NCBI GenBank assembly: GCA_905215445.1
Contig: CAJMPZ010000002.1
Location: 44,212-108,211 of the forward strand
Reading direction: 5' to 3'
DNA: 64,000 nucleotides
DNA from: an uncultured bacterium
GTDB lineage: Bacteria > Actinomycetota > Coriobacteriia > Coriobacteriales > Coriobacteriaceae
The translations under genes were made by a program, and so were the position numbers. A model generated the notes under the pieces. The model did not search any database, was not told the origin of the DNA, and was given only the letters and a program-made list of their open reading frames with translations. Below, piece by piece: positions 51,719 to 60,031 of this stretch. The first letter of the stretch is position 1. The number at the start of each line of letters is the position of its first letter.

Positions 51719-52074
51719 CCGCGGTCTCGTCCTACATCGCCTACGCGCGGGCACTCAATAGGCTGGGCTGGACGCCGGCCGAGTTTGCGGTGGCGGAGTC
51801 GTTTGCCGTGCGCCTGCGCGGCATGCTGGGACGGTGTCCGGTTGCCGCCAACGGTCTGCCGCTCGTCATGGCATTTCCACGCTGCTCTTCGGTCCATACG
51901 TGTTTTATGGCCTATCCCATCGATATCGCCTTTATCGATGCACGTGGCTATGTCCTCGTATGCTACGAAAACGTACGTCCCTGGCGTATGTGCTCCTGCC
52001 CCGGCGCCTGGGCCGTACTAGAGCGTCCTTCAATCATTGTTTCGACCCCTGCTCTCCAACGCGTGCCGGCTTAA
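51715..52074 (+). CDS. DUF192-family protein at the end of the Tad operon
   Basis: A 119-residue protein. AESFAVRLRGMLGR, PRCSSVHTCFMAYPIDIAFIDARGYVL and WRMCSCPGAWAVLE match the DUF192 fold. DUF192 proteins of unknown activity recur next to Tad loci in Actinobacteria, so a link with pilus maturation is likely though unproven. GTG 51715 overlaps the previous stop. No signal peptide. Confidence 0.85.
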   Translation: MTAVSSYIAYARALNRLGWTPAEFAVAESFAVRLRGMLGRCPVAANGLPLVMAFPRCSSVHTCFMAYPIDIAFIDARGYVLVCYENVRPWRMCSCPGAWAVLERPSIIVSTPALQRVPA

Positions 52075-52132
52075 GAATTGGCGACAGCGGACTTTCGTCA
52101 TACGAAATTGGGTAAGATGGAGGAGAAGATGC

Positions 52133-52398
52133 ATGGATGTTGAGATCCATCCCAACGCTAAAAAGCACCTGACGGAAAAGCAGGTGCTTAGCGCTTGGCT
52201 TGCGGTTACTGAGTGCATTCGTCGCGAGCCGAAGGACGAGCCGCCGAGATGGCTTGCGATTGGATGGCTCCCAGACGGACGAAGCGTGGAGCTTGTCGCG
52301 GTCGAGCTTGTCCGTGGGGGCTTATCATTCATGCCTTGTCTCCAGTCCAGAAGAAATTTTGGCAGGAGATTGAACGGGCTCGGCAAAGGGGTCGATGA
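52133..52398 (+). pseudogene. Toxin of a type II toxin-antitoxin pair, frameshifted
   Basis: From ATG 52133 the frame reads MDVEIHPNAKKHLTEKQVL, LAIGWLPDGRSVELVAVE, as in small BrnT/DUF4258-like toxins, up to LVRGG. The expected ending LIIHALSPVQKKFWQEIERAR is present, but in another frame, ending at 52398. One extra base in the five-G run at 52316-52320 would join the two parts into an 88-residue toxin that stops against the antitoxin start. So it is either inactivated, phase-variable at the G-run, or hit by a sequencing error. As written, frame one runs on to 52423 with an unrelated tail. Confidence 0.7.
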
Positions 52399-52682
52399 TG
52401 GGCAAGACGTATACGGCCGCTAATGGTCAGGTTGTAACGGATGAAATGATTGACGCGTGGTGCGAGTCGTACGAGCGCGGAGAGTTTCCGGATGGCGAAC
52501 ACACCGTTGGTGGGATCGTGCATGGACGGCCCCCACTCTCAGGTGAGGGGACGGCAACGCTGTCGGTCAAGATTCCTCTGGGAATGAAGGAGGCCATTCG
52601 TCGACGGGCGGCTGCCGAGGGGATGACGCCAAGTGAGTTTGCCCGTGCGGCTCTGAGCGAAAAACTTCTTGCTGCCGGCTGA
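52395..52682 (+). CDS. Antitoxin, ribbon-helix-helix type
   Basis: A 95-residue protein. The C-terminal half (ATLSVKIPLGMKEAIRRRAAAEGMTPSEFARAALSEKLL) is a ribbon-helix-helix DNA-binding domain. The N-terminal half, with IDAWCESYERGEFPDGEHTVGG, would wrap the toxin. ATG 52395 overlaps the restored toxin stop, the usual toxin-first arrangement. It probably binds and represses its own promoter, although no operator is obvious. Confidence 0.85.
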   Translation: MMGKTYTAANGQVVTDEMIDAWCESYERGEFPDGEHTVGGIVHGRPPLSGEGTATLSVKIPLGMKEAIRRRAAAEGMTPSEFARAALSEKLLAAG

Positions 52683-52745
52683 TGCCTCTGACGTGCCGAT
52701 TTAAAGAACCGAGGCTGTGCTCAAAAACTTTTTTGAAATTCTCGG

Positions 52746-52773
52746 TTGACCGGAACGCGTCCTTGGTTATACT
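52746..52773 (+). promoter_or_regulatory. Promoter of tRNA-Phe
   Basis: TTGACC (52746-52751) and TATACT (52768-52773), 16 bp apart, with an A/T-rich upstream element (AAAAACTTTTTTGAAA). Confidence 0.8.
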
Positions 52774-52805
52774 AATCAAGCCTTGAAACAAGGCACACCT
52801 CAAAT

Positions 52806-52878
<73 letters not shown>

Positions 52879-52891
52879 CCTTGAATTGACT

Positions 52892-52920
52892 AGGACCTCT
52901 GCAAAGGGGTCCTTTTCTTT
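52892..52920 (+). terminator. Terminator of tRNA-Phe
   Basis: AGGACCTCT (52892-52900) pairs with AGGGGTCCT (52905-52913) with one G-U, loop GCAA, then TTTCTTT. From 52921 to 53172 I see nothing but a possible promoter region. Confidence 0.8.
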
Positions 52921-53175
52921 TATGTAGGGTTCTGCGGAAACTGCGTCCCAGAATAAGGGCTCAGAACGGGACACACTTTCCGGTGCCTGCCTCCGGCGCG
53001 CGTACACACCTCGTCGCACCATTCCGAGTCCGTCTGCTCCCAGACATTCCTCCCACTTTCGCGTCACTTTGCAGACCGTTCGGTCGCCTGTCCGCACACG
53101 CGGGTATACTCAAAACGATACTTATCCTACGCAATACGATGCGGGTTCGACCTGCATGATCCGAAGGGGGCAGTG

Positions 53176-54237
53176 ATGGAGAGGATACTCGGCGTTAATC
53201 TCTCTGGCTGGTTTATTCCCGAGCTTTGGGTGACCCCGTCGCTGTACGCGGCGACCGGTGCATCCAACGCGGCTGAGCTACAGGAGGCCATGGGTACCGC
53301 CGCCTATAACGAGCGCATGCGCCGCCATTACGAGACGTTTGTGAGCGAGGACGATTTTCGCCGCATGGCGCAGATCGGTCTCAATGCCGTGCGTCTGCCG
53401 GTGCCCTGGTATGCCTTTGGCTCACAGGAGTCCGATGCCTCCTACATATCGGTTGTCGATTACATCGACCGCGCAATTGAGTGGGCTGCCAAGTACGACA
53501 TCCGCGTGCTGCTCGATCTGGCAACCGTGCCCGGTGGCCAGGGCGATTCCAACGATTCGCCCACCACGCCGGAGGCTGTTGCCGAGTGGCATTCGTCCAC
53601 CAACGGCCGTCATGTCGCACTCGACGTGCTCGAGCGCTTGGCCGATCGCTATGGCGAGGCCGAGAGCCTGCTGGGCATTGAGCTGCTGGACACGCCGCAG
53701 ATGAGCGTTCGCAAGAGCCTCTTCACCATGACGGATGGCATTCCTGCTCACTACCTGCGCAATTTCTATCGCGATGCCTACGAGCTCGTCCGTTCGTATA
53801 TGCCCGAGGATAAGATCGTCGTCTTCTCGTCGTCGGGGCATCCCAGCGAGTGGAAGCATTTTATGCGCGGCGCCAAGTACAAGAACGTCTACATGGACCT
53901 TCACCTGTACCATTACCGCGACGAGTATGCGCTCGACATCACGAGCCCTCGCGGGCTGACGACGGCGATTTCGCGTAACAAGCGCGAGCTTAAAGAAGCG
54001 ATTTCGACTGGGTTCCCCGTGCTGGTGGGCGAATGGTCGGGCGCGGCGATCTTTGCCAACTCGTCGGTTACGCCCGAGGGCCGCAATGCCTACGAGCGCG
54101 TGTTTATCGCCAACCAGCTGGCTTCGTTTGCGCCGGCTGCCGGTTGGTTCTTCCAAACGTGGAAGACCGAGAAGCGCATTGCAGCATGGGACGCCCGCGC
54201 GGCGCTCGGTACGCTCGAGCGCGGCATGATTGAATAG
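53176..54237 (+). CDS. GH5-like glycoside hydrolase fold, acid/base residue missing
   Basis: A 353-residue cytoplasmic-looking protein with the GH5 barrel: GVNLSGWFIPELWVTPSLY, FRRMAQIGLNAVRLPVPWYAFG, then VLLDLATVPGGQGDSN and the nucleophile strand FPVLVGEWSGA (Glu about 284). The acid/base segment, usually ...LNEP, reads GIELLDTPQ, so the Glu is a Thr (about residue 172). It most resembles exo-1,3-glucanase-type GH5. It may be inactive, sugar-binding, or use another residue. No signal peptide is present. ATG 53176 follows GAAGGGGG. It lies eight bases before rsmI. Confidence 0.75.
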   Translation: MERILGVNLSGWFIPELWVTPSLYAATGASNAAELQEAMGTAAYNERMRRHYETFVSEDDFRRMAQIGLNAVRLPVPWYAFGSQESDASYISVVDYIDRAIEWAAKYDIRVLLDLATVPGGQGDSNDSPTTPEAVAEWHSSTNGRHVALDVLERLADRYGEAESLLGIELLDTPQMSVRKSLFTMTDGIPAHYLRNFYRDAYELVRSYMPEDKIVVFSSSGHPSEWKHFMRGAKYKNVYMDLHLYHYRDEYALDITSPRGLTTAISRNKRELKEAISTGFPVLVGEWSGAAIFANSSVTPEGRNAYERVFIANQLASFAPAAGWFFQTWKTEKRIAAWDARAALGTLERGMIE

Positions 54238-54243
54238 GTTGAT

Positions 54244-55122
54244 ATGACGCAAAACAGCGCCCATACGGGCAAACTCTATGTGGTCGGCACGCCCATCGGC
54301 AACCTGGGCGACCTGTCCCCGCGCGTTGGTGAGGCCTTTGCCGCTGCTGATGCCATCTGCTGCGAAGACACGCGTGTGACGTCAAAGCTACTGATGCACC
54401 TGGGCATTTCCAAGCCGCTTGTCCGTTGCGACGAGAATGTGATCGCCAGCCGCGCCGCCGGCCTGGTCGACCGTCTGCTGGCGGGGGAGACCCTCGCTTT
54501 TGCCTCGGACGCCGGCATGCCGAGCGTGTCCGATCCCGGCCAGGCGCTGGTCGAGGCGGCGCGTGAGGCCGATGTGCCCGTCGAAGTTATTCCCGGGCCC
54601 TCTGCTTGCGTCACGGCGCTTGTTTCGTCCGGCATTCCCTGCGAGCATTTTTTCTTCGAGGGCTTTTTGGGCCGAAAGCACGGCGACCGTGTGCGCCGTT
54701 TGCAGCGCCTTGCCGTGGTGCCCGGCGCACTCATCTTCTACGAGTCTCCACATCGCATCGTGGCGACGCTCGAGGCCGTGGCGGAGGTCTTTCCCCAGCG
54801 TGAGGTTGCCGTCTGCCGCGAACTCACCAAGCTGCACGAGGAGGTCTTGCGCGGGCCCGCTGACCAGCTTGCCGAGGAGCTGCGTGCTCGCGGCGAGGTA
54901 AAGGGCGAGATTGCGCTGGTCATCGCGCCACCGAGCGAGGATGAGGAGGCCGGTATCGTGCCGGTCGGCGCCACGGCAGCGGATCCCGACGAGGCCCTGC
55001 GCGAGGATATCCGCGCCGCGCTCGAGGAGGGGGAGCCCGCGTCTGCGGTGGCCAAGCGCCTGTCTCAGAAGTATTCGCGCCGCAAGCGCGATGTCTATGC
55101 CATGGTGCTCGATATGCAATAG
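54244..55122 (+). CDS. rsmI: 16S rRNA (cytidine-1402-2'-O)-methyltransferase RsmI
   Basis: A 292-residue SAM-dependent tetrapyrrole-methylase-fold enzyme that modifies C1402 in the ribosomal decoding centre. The YVVGTPIGNLGDLSPR start, CCEDTRVTSKLL, ASDAGMPSVSDPG and VEVIPGPSACVTAL-FFFEGFLGRK blocks are all present. The C-terminal 60 residues form a small helical domain ending in KYSRRKRDVYAMVLDMQ. ATG 54244 is six bases after the previous stop, so the two genes likely share a message. Confidence 0.96.
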   Translation: MTQNSAHTGKLYVVGTPIGNLGDLSPRVGEAFAAADAICCEDTRVTSKLLMHLGISKPLVRCDENVIASRAAGLVDRLLAGETLAFASDAGMPSVSDPGQALVEAAREADVPVEVIPGPSACVTALVSSGIPCEHFFFEGFLGRKHGDRVRRLQRLAVVPGALIFYESPHRIVATLEAVAEVFPQREVAVCRELTKLHEEVLRGPADQLAEELRARGEVKGEIALVIAPPSEDEEAGIVPVGATAADPDEALREDIRAALEEGEPASAVAKRLSQKYSRRKRDVYAMVLDMQ

Positions 55123-55191
55123 ATGGAGGATATCCAGCCCTTGCGCTAGAATCATCCTCTGTATGCAACGTTTTTCTGGAGGACAAACCCC

Positions 55192-56793
55192 ATGGATCAA
55201 AGCAAGCCTTCGTTCTTTATCACGACGCCCATCTACTACGTCAACGCCGATCCGCACCTGGGCACGGCTTATTCCACCATCATCGCCGACGTTCAGGCTC
55301 GCTATCGCCGTTCCGCCGGCTATAACGTCAAGTTCCTGACCGGCATGGACGAGCACGGCGAGAAGGTCGCCGAGGCCGCAGCCAAGCATGGCATGACGCC
55401 GCAGGAGTGGACCGACAGCCAGGCTCCGCACTTCAAGGAGCTTTGGAGCAAGCTCGAGATTTCCAACGACGACTTCATCCGCACCACCGAGCCGCGCCAG
55501 CATCATGCCGTGCAGTACCTGTGGGAGCGCATGAAGGAGTCCGGTTACCTGTATAAGGGCAGCTACGACGGTTGGTATTGCGTGCCTGACGAGACCTACT
55601 TCACTGATACGCAGGTCCAGAAGGGCGACGAGGAGTACGGCAGCGTCGGCCAGCATCTATGCCCCGACTGCCACCGTCCGCTTGAGCGCGTCCAGGAGGA
55701 GTCCTACTTCTTTAAGCTTTCCGCCTTCCAGGACAAGCTTCTCAAGCTCTATGACGAGCACCCCGACTTTGTCGAGCCTGCGTTCCGCATGAACGAGGTT
55801 CGCAGCTTTGTCGAGGGCGGCCTCAACGACCTTTCCGTGAGTCGCACGAGCTTTGACTGGGGCATCCAGGTTCCGTTTGACGAGGGCCATGTGACCTATG
55901 TATGGTTTGACGCGCTGCTCAACTATATGACGGCCGTCGGCTACGGTGTCGACACCGACGAGGCGCGTGCCGAGCTGGCCTATCGCTGGCCCGCGCAGTT
56001 CCACATCGTGGGTAAGGACATCATCCGCTTCCACTGCGTCATTTGGCCCGCCATGCTCATGGCCATCGGCGAGGCCCTGCCCGAGCACGTCTTTGCCCAC
56101 GGCTTCCTGACCGTGCGCAATGCCGAGACCGGCAAGGCCGAGAAGATGTCCAAGAGCCGCGGTAACGCCATCGCTCCGCAGGACGTTATCGACATGCTGG
56201 GCGTCGAGGGCTATCGCTACTACTTTATGACCGACGTCGTTCCCGGTACCGACGGCGCTATCAGCTTCGATCGCATGGAGCAGGTCTACAACGCCGACCT
56301 GGCCAACAGCTGGGGCAACCTTATCTCGCGTTCGCTCAACATGAGCGGCAAGTACTTTGACGGTTGCGCGCCCGCCAAGCCCGCATCGTTCGATGCGTTC
56401 GACAACCCGCTGGCAAAGATCGCCGATGGCCTGGTCGACCGCTACATGGCCAAGATGGACGTGCTCGATTACGGCGGAGCCAAGGACGAGGTTATGGAGC
56501 TCATCCACGCCGCCAACCACTACATCGAGGACTCCGAGCCTTGGGCGCTTGCCAAGGATGAGGCCAAGGCTGACGAGCTGGCATTTGTGATCTACAACCT
56601 GCTCGAGGCCATCCGCATTGCCGCTCACCTGCTGATGCCGCTCATGCCTCAGACCTCTGCCGAAGCCCTGCGCCGCCTGTCCTGCGAGGACGAGGCCGCG
56701 AGCGACGACCTCAAGGGCATTTGCGCTTGGGGCCTGCTTGCCGGTGGTCAGCCCGTCGAGAAGGGTGAGCCGCTGTTCCCGCGTCTGGGCTAA
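55192..56793 (+). CDS. metG: Methionyl-tRNA synthetase
   Basis: A 533-residue class I synthetase. The HIGH-type motif is YYVNADPHLGTAY (about residue 20) and KMSKSRGN lies near residue 318. The insert has CPDCHRPL and ESYFFKLSAF, a single CxxC, so it is the single-knuckle type. The C-terminal anticodon domain (about 370-533) is present; the extra C-terminal tRNA-binding (Trbp) domain is absent. TCTGGAGGA precedes ATG 55192. Confidence 0.96.
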   Translation: MDQSKPSFFITTPIYYVNADPHLGTAYSTIIADVQARYRRSAGYNVKFLTGMDEHGEKVAEAAAKHGMTPQEWTDSQAPHFKELWSKLEISNDDFIRTTEPRQHHAVQYLWERMKESGYLYKGSYDGWYCVPDETYFTDTQVQKGDEEYGSVGQHLCPDCHRPLERVQEESYFFKLSAFQDKLLKLYDEHPDFVEPAFRMNEVRSFVEGGLNDLSVSRTSFDWGIQVPFDEGHVTYVWFDALLNYMTAVGYGVDTDEARAELAYRWPAQFHIVGKDIIRFHCVIWPAMLMAIGEALPEHVFAHGFLTVRNAETGKAEKMSKSRGNAIAPQDVIDMLGVEGYRYYFMTDVVPGTDGAISFDRMEQVYNADLANSWGNLISRSLNMSGKYFDGCAPAKPASFDAFDNPLAKIADGLVDRYMAKMDVLDYGGAKDEVMELIHAANHYIEDSEPWALAKDEAKADELAFVIYNLLEAIRIAAHLLMPLMPQTSAEALRRLSCEDEAASDDLKGICAWGLLAGGQPVEKGEPLFPRLG

Positions 56794-56832
56794 GACGCCG
56801 CGCGCCATATCGGCAATTTGCTGTTTAGATGT

Positions 56833-56868
56833 AAGGGCATGGCCGCAACGGTCCATGCCCTTTTGTTT
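56833..56868 (+). terminator. Terminator of metG
   Basis: AAGGGCATGG (56833-56842) pairs with CCATGCCCTT (56853-56862), then TTTGTTT. Confidence 0.85.
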
Positions 56869-56900
56869 CAAGACGCCGCCATCATGCTAAGGAGGCAACT

Positions 56901-57761
56901 ATGACAACTTCGCCTTTGGCAAACCCCACGGCAACAAGGGAGCTGCTGGAGGAGTTTGGCCTTGCGACCAAGCATCGCCTGGGCCAGAACTTCCTGATCG
57001 ACAACCATGTAATTGAGCGCATTTGCGAGCTTTCCGAGCTCACGGGCGATGAGCGCGTGCTCGAGGTTGGCCCGGGCGTTGGTACGCTCACGCTCGCGCT
57101 GCTGCAGGAGGCGGCGTGCGTCACGTCGATCGAGGCCGATCCCGAACTCGAACCGGTGCTCGATGCCCATGCCGCCGACTATGCCAACTTCCGCTTTATC
57201 ATGGGCGACGCGCTCAAGGTGACGACGGGGCAGATTGAGCAGGCTGCAGGCGGTGAGCCGACGGTATTTGTCGCGAACCTGCCCTATAACGTGGCGGCGA
57301 CGATCATCCTGCAGTTCTTCCAGACGATGCCCGCGCTCAAGCGTGCCGTGGTCATGGTTCAAAAGGAGGTTGCCGATCGCATTGCCGCGGTGCCGGGTAA
57401 CAAGACCTATGGCGGCTACACGGCAAAGCTCGGCCTGTATGCGCAGGTTACGGGTCGCTTTGAGGTGCCGCCACGTTGCTTTATGCCGGCACCGCACGTG
57501 GACTCGGCCGTCGTGCGTATCGACCGTGTTGACGGCGTGGCGCCCGAAGGACTCGATCGCGAGTTTGTGGCCCGCGTGATTGATGCTGCATTTGCTCAGC
57601 GCCGCAAGACCATCCGCAATTCCATGAGCGCCAACGGCTTTGCCAAGGACGTGCTCGACGCCGCCTTTGAGGCTTGCGGTATCGCACCCACCACGCGCGC
57701 AGAAACGCTTGATGTTGCCGACTTTATCCGCCTGGCTCAGGAGCTCATCCATGATGCCTAA
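56901..57761 (+). CDS. rsmA: 16S rRNA dimethyladenosine transferase RsmA/KsgA
   Basis: A 286-residue SAM-dependent enzyme that dimethylates two adenines in helix 45 of 16S rRNA. It contains LGQNFLIDNHVIERI, the SAM motif EVGPGVGTLT, and the catalytic NLPYNVAATI. The C-terminal part has RKTIRNSM. The stop overlaps the TatD gene start by 11 bases. AAGGAGG precedes ATG 56901. Confidence 0.96.
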   Translation: MTTSPLANPTATRELLEEFGLATKHRLGQNFLIDNHVIERICELSELTGDERVLEVGPGVGTLTLALLQEAACVTSIEADPELEPVLDAHAADYANFRFIMGDALKVTTGQIEQAAGGEPTVFVANLPYNVAATIILQFFQTMPALKRAVVMVQKEVADRIAAVPGNKTYGGYTAKLGLYAQVTGRFEVPPRCFMPAPHVDSAVVRIDRVDGVAPEGLDREFVARVIDAAFAQRRKTIRNSMSANGFAKDVLDAAFEACGIAPTTRAETLDVADFIRLAQELIHDA

Positions 57762-58668
57762 TGCCGAACGCGTGACGTTTACCAAGAAAAAGAAGACGGT
57801 TGCTTGTCCCGTGCCCTTGGCACCGCTTGCTGACACGCATGCGCATCTGCTTTCGTTTTGGGGGAAAGAAGTGCCCGAGACGCTCGTGCGCGCCAAAGCC
57901 GCGGGCGTCGACCTGTTGGTGACGATGCTCGACCCCATCGCCGACAAGCGCAGCGTGACGGACTATAGCGACTGGCTCGTGCGCGAAATTCTGCCGATGC
58001 GGGATATTCCGCAGATCAAGTATCTCGCTGGCGTTCACCCCTATGGCGCGCCGGATTATACCGATGACATTCACGCGCAGGTTGTTGCTGCGCTCGATGA
58101 CCCTTTGTGCGCCGGTATCGGCGAGATCGGTCTGGACTACCACACGGATTACGACGACGACATCGCGCCGGCGCCCCACAGTGTGCAGATTGATTGCATG
58201 GCGCGTCAGCTCGAAGTTGCCGTGCGCCGCAATGTGCCGGTGGAGCTGCACCTGCGGCACGAGGACTCGGATGGGGAGCGCACCTCGCATATGGATGCGT
58301 ACAACGTGCTGCGCGAGGTGGGTGTGCCTCAGGCCGGTTGCGTGCTGCACTGCTTTGGCGAGGACCGCGCCACGATGGAGCGCTTTGTGGAGCTGGGCTG
58401 CTATATCGCCTATGGTGGTGCGGCCACCTTTAAGCGCAACGATGACGTGCGCGAGGCATTTGCGGCGACCCCGCTCGACCGCATTTTGTTCGAGACGGAT
58501 TGCCCGTATATGGCGCCGGAGCCCATTCGCGGTCTTGAATGCGAGCCAGCAATGATCTCCATTACGGCAAACGCGCTGGTTAACGACCGTGTCGATCGCA
58601 CTGGTGAGGACGCCGAAACAATCGCGCATGCCGCTTGGGAAAATGCCTGCAAACTTTTTCAAAAATAG
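57751..58668 (+). CDS. TatD-family metal-dependent hydrolase
   Basis: A 305-residue barrel hydrolase or nuclease. Metal ligands are in LADTHAHL (HxH, about residue 31), GEIGLDYH (Glu), VELHLRHED (His), VLHCFGED (His) and FETDCPYMAPEP (Asp). The N-terminal 25 residues are a Lys-rich tail. TatD enzymes trim 3' DNA or RNA ends and D-aminoacyl-tRNA in some members. ATG 57751 lies inside the end of rsmA; ATG 57754 follows. metG, tatD and rsmA are often neighbours in Gram-positives. Confidence 0.92.
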   Translation: MMPNAERVTFTKKKKTVACPVPLAPLADTHAHLLSFWGKEVPETLVRAKAAGVDLLVTMLDPIADKRSVTDYSDWLVREILPMRDIPQIKYLAGVHPYGAPDYTDDIHAQVVAALDDPLCAGIGEIGLDYHTDYDDDIAPAPHSVQIDCMARQLEVAVRRNVPVELHLRHEDSDGERTSHMDAYNVLREVGVPQAGCVLHCFGEDRATMERFVELGCYIAYGGAATFKRNDDVREAFAATPLDRILFETDCPYMAPEPIRGLECEPAMISITANALVNDRVDRTGEDAETIAHAAWENACKLFQK

Positions 58669-58671
58669 TTC

Positions 58672-58700
58672 TTGCGTTCGCGGTGGCGCTCCGTTATTCT
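58672..58700 (+). promoter_or_regulatory. Promoter of tRNA-Leu
   Basis: TTGCGT (58672-58677) and TATTCT (58695-58700), 17 bp apart, with AAAAATAG just upstream. It shares that element and the GCTCCGTTAT block with the tRNA-Val promoter. Confidence 0.75.
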
Positions 58701-58711
58701 AATTCCTGCAC

Positions 58712-58798
58712 GCGGGCGTGGCGGAATTGGCAGACGCGTACGGTTCAGGTCCGTATGGGGGCAACCCCATGAAGGTTCAAGTCCTTTCGCCCGCACCA
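58712..58798 (+). tRNA. tRNA-Leu(CAG)
   Basis: Class II tRNA. Acceptor GCGGGCG pairs with CGCCCGC; the anticodon stem TACGG/CCGTA has loop TTCAGGT (anticodon CAG); a long variable arm (GGGG-CAA-CCCC) and the T-arm follow. A CCA is encoded. Confidence 0.96.
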
Positions 58799-59029
58799 TT
58801 GATTGAAAGAGCTCCCAGCAATGGGGGCTTTTTTGTTATGTGCCCATCGCAGGGACTTGAACCTGTGAAGGAGCGAGCGTCAAGAAAACGCGGAGCGTTT
58901 TTAGCGAGCTGGCGAGTCCGCCGGCAGGCGGGCGAAGCCGGTGCGGATCCGCGAAGCGGATACGCGGACGTCCTTTCGCCCGCACCATTGATTGAAAGAG
59001 CTCCCAGCAATGGGAGCTTTTTTGTTATG
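58781..59029. repeat. tRNA-Leu 3'-end duplication element
   Basis: 60 bp covering the last 18 bases of tRNA-Leu and its terminator (58781-58840) recurs at 58970-59029 with one mismatch, period 189. The 129-bp insert opens with GGACTTGAACCT (58853-58864), the inverse of the tRNA T-arm, and then holds GC-rich palindromes, including a 23-base stretch at 58919-58941 shared with the tRNA-Arg element. Confidence 0.9.
58810..58835 (+). terminator. Terminator of tRNA-Leu (first copy)
   Basis: AGCTCCCA (58810-58817) pairs with TGGGGGCT (58822-58829) with one G-U, then six T. A second copy (AGCTCCCA-TGGGAGCT) lies at 58999-59024. Confidence 0.85.
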
Positions 59030-59086
59030 CACGATCTCCTTGGACGGGTATCCTAGTACCAACGTGTGCCTATCAGAGGAGAGACC

Positions 59087-60025
59087 ATGCTATTTTCCGG
59101 TATCATCGCCGCCCTTACCAGCCTTTTGATTCCCATCATCATCCTGTTGTTGCTGCTCCCCAACGCCTGCTACGTCGTTGAGCAGCAGCACGCTGTGATC
59201 ATCGAGCGCTTGGGTAAGTTCAATCGTATCGTCAACGCGGGCTTCCACGTGAAGGTGCCCGTGATTGACCGCAAGGCCGCCACGGTGAGTCTGCGCACCA
59301 TGAAAAATGGTTTTGGCATCGACGTTAAGACCCAGGACAACGTGACCATTGGCCTTGAGGTCTCCGCTCAGTACCACGTGAGCTATGACATGGGCGCCGG
59401 CCCGGCAGATTCGGGCATCTACAAGAGCTACTATATGCTGCAGGAGCCCGTCGACCAGATGCGCGACTTCATCACCGACGCCCTGCGCTCCTCCATCCCC
59501 GTCTACACACTCGATGAGGTCTTTGCCAAGAAGGATGACATCGCCAAGGATGTCAACGCTACCGTTTCCGAGCAGATGGCCGCCTACGGCTTCACCCTCG
59601 TGTCGACGCTCATCACCAAAATCGCACTGCCGACCGAGGTTGAGAACTCCATGAACGACATCAACGCTGCCCAGCGCAAGCGCGCTGCCGCGCAGGAGCT
59701 CGCCGAGGCCGACCGCATCAAGCGCGTCACCGAGGCGACCGCCGAGGCCGAGGCTATGGAAAAGGCGGGCGAGGGCATCGCCAACCAGCGCAAGGCCATC
59801 GCGCTGGGTATCAAAGATTCGCTCGAGATCATCCAGGAGACGGGTGTCGGCAATGACGAGGCCAACCAACTGTTCATGTTTACGCAGTGGTCCGAGATGA
59901 TGACGGAGTTCGCTCGCACGGGTAAAACCTCGACGGTCGTGCTGCCGAGCGACTTTTCGCAGTCGGCTTCGATGTTCGAGCAGATGCTGGCCGCCGGCAA
60001 AGTTCAAAACGATTCGAAGGAGTAG
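59087..60025 (+). CDS. SPFH/band-7 membrane protein
   Basis: A 312-residue protein. An N-terminal membrane helix (SLLIPIIILLLLLPNACYVV) is followed by EQQHAVIIERLGKFNRIVNAGFHVKVPVID, the SPFH domain entry, then DNVTIGLEVSAQYHV and a coiled helical tail (RKRAAAQELAEADRIKRVTEATAEAEAMEKA). Bacterial SPFH proteins scaffold membrane domains and membrane proteases; no NfeD-type partner is adjacent. ATG 59087 follows AGAGGAGAG; the earlier frame start at 59066 has no signal. Confidence 0.92.
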   Translation: MLFSGIIAALTSLLIPIIILLLLLPNACYVVEQQHAVIIERLGKFNRIVNAGFHVKVPVIDRKAATVSLRTMKNGFGIDVKTQDNVTIGLEVSAQYHVSYDMGAGPADSGIYKSYYMLQEPVDQMRDFITDALRSSIPVYTLDEVFAKKDDIAKDVNATVSEQMAAYGFTLVSTLITKIALPTEVENSMNDINAAQRKRAAAQELAEADRIKRVTEATAEAEAMEKAGEGIANQRKAIALGIKDSLEIIQETGVGNDEANQLFMFTQWSEMMTEFARTGKTSTVVLPSDFSQSASMFEQMLAAGKVQNDSKE

Positions 60026-60031
60026 ACGCGC

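Noticed and set aside
58718..59056. 112-residue frame starting inside tRNA-Leu
   Set aside because: Translates the tRNA, terminator and repeat; repeats LSPAPLIERAPSNG only because the DNA is duplicated.
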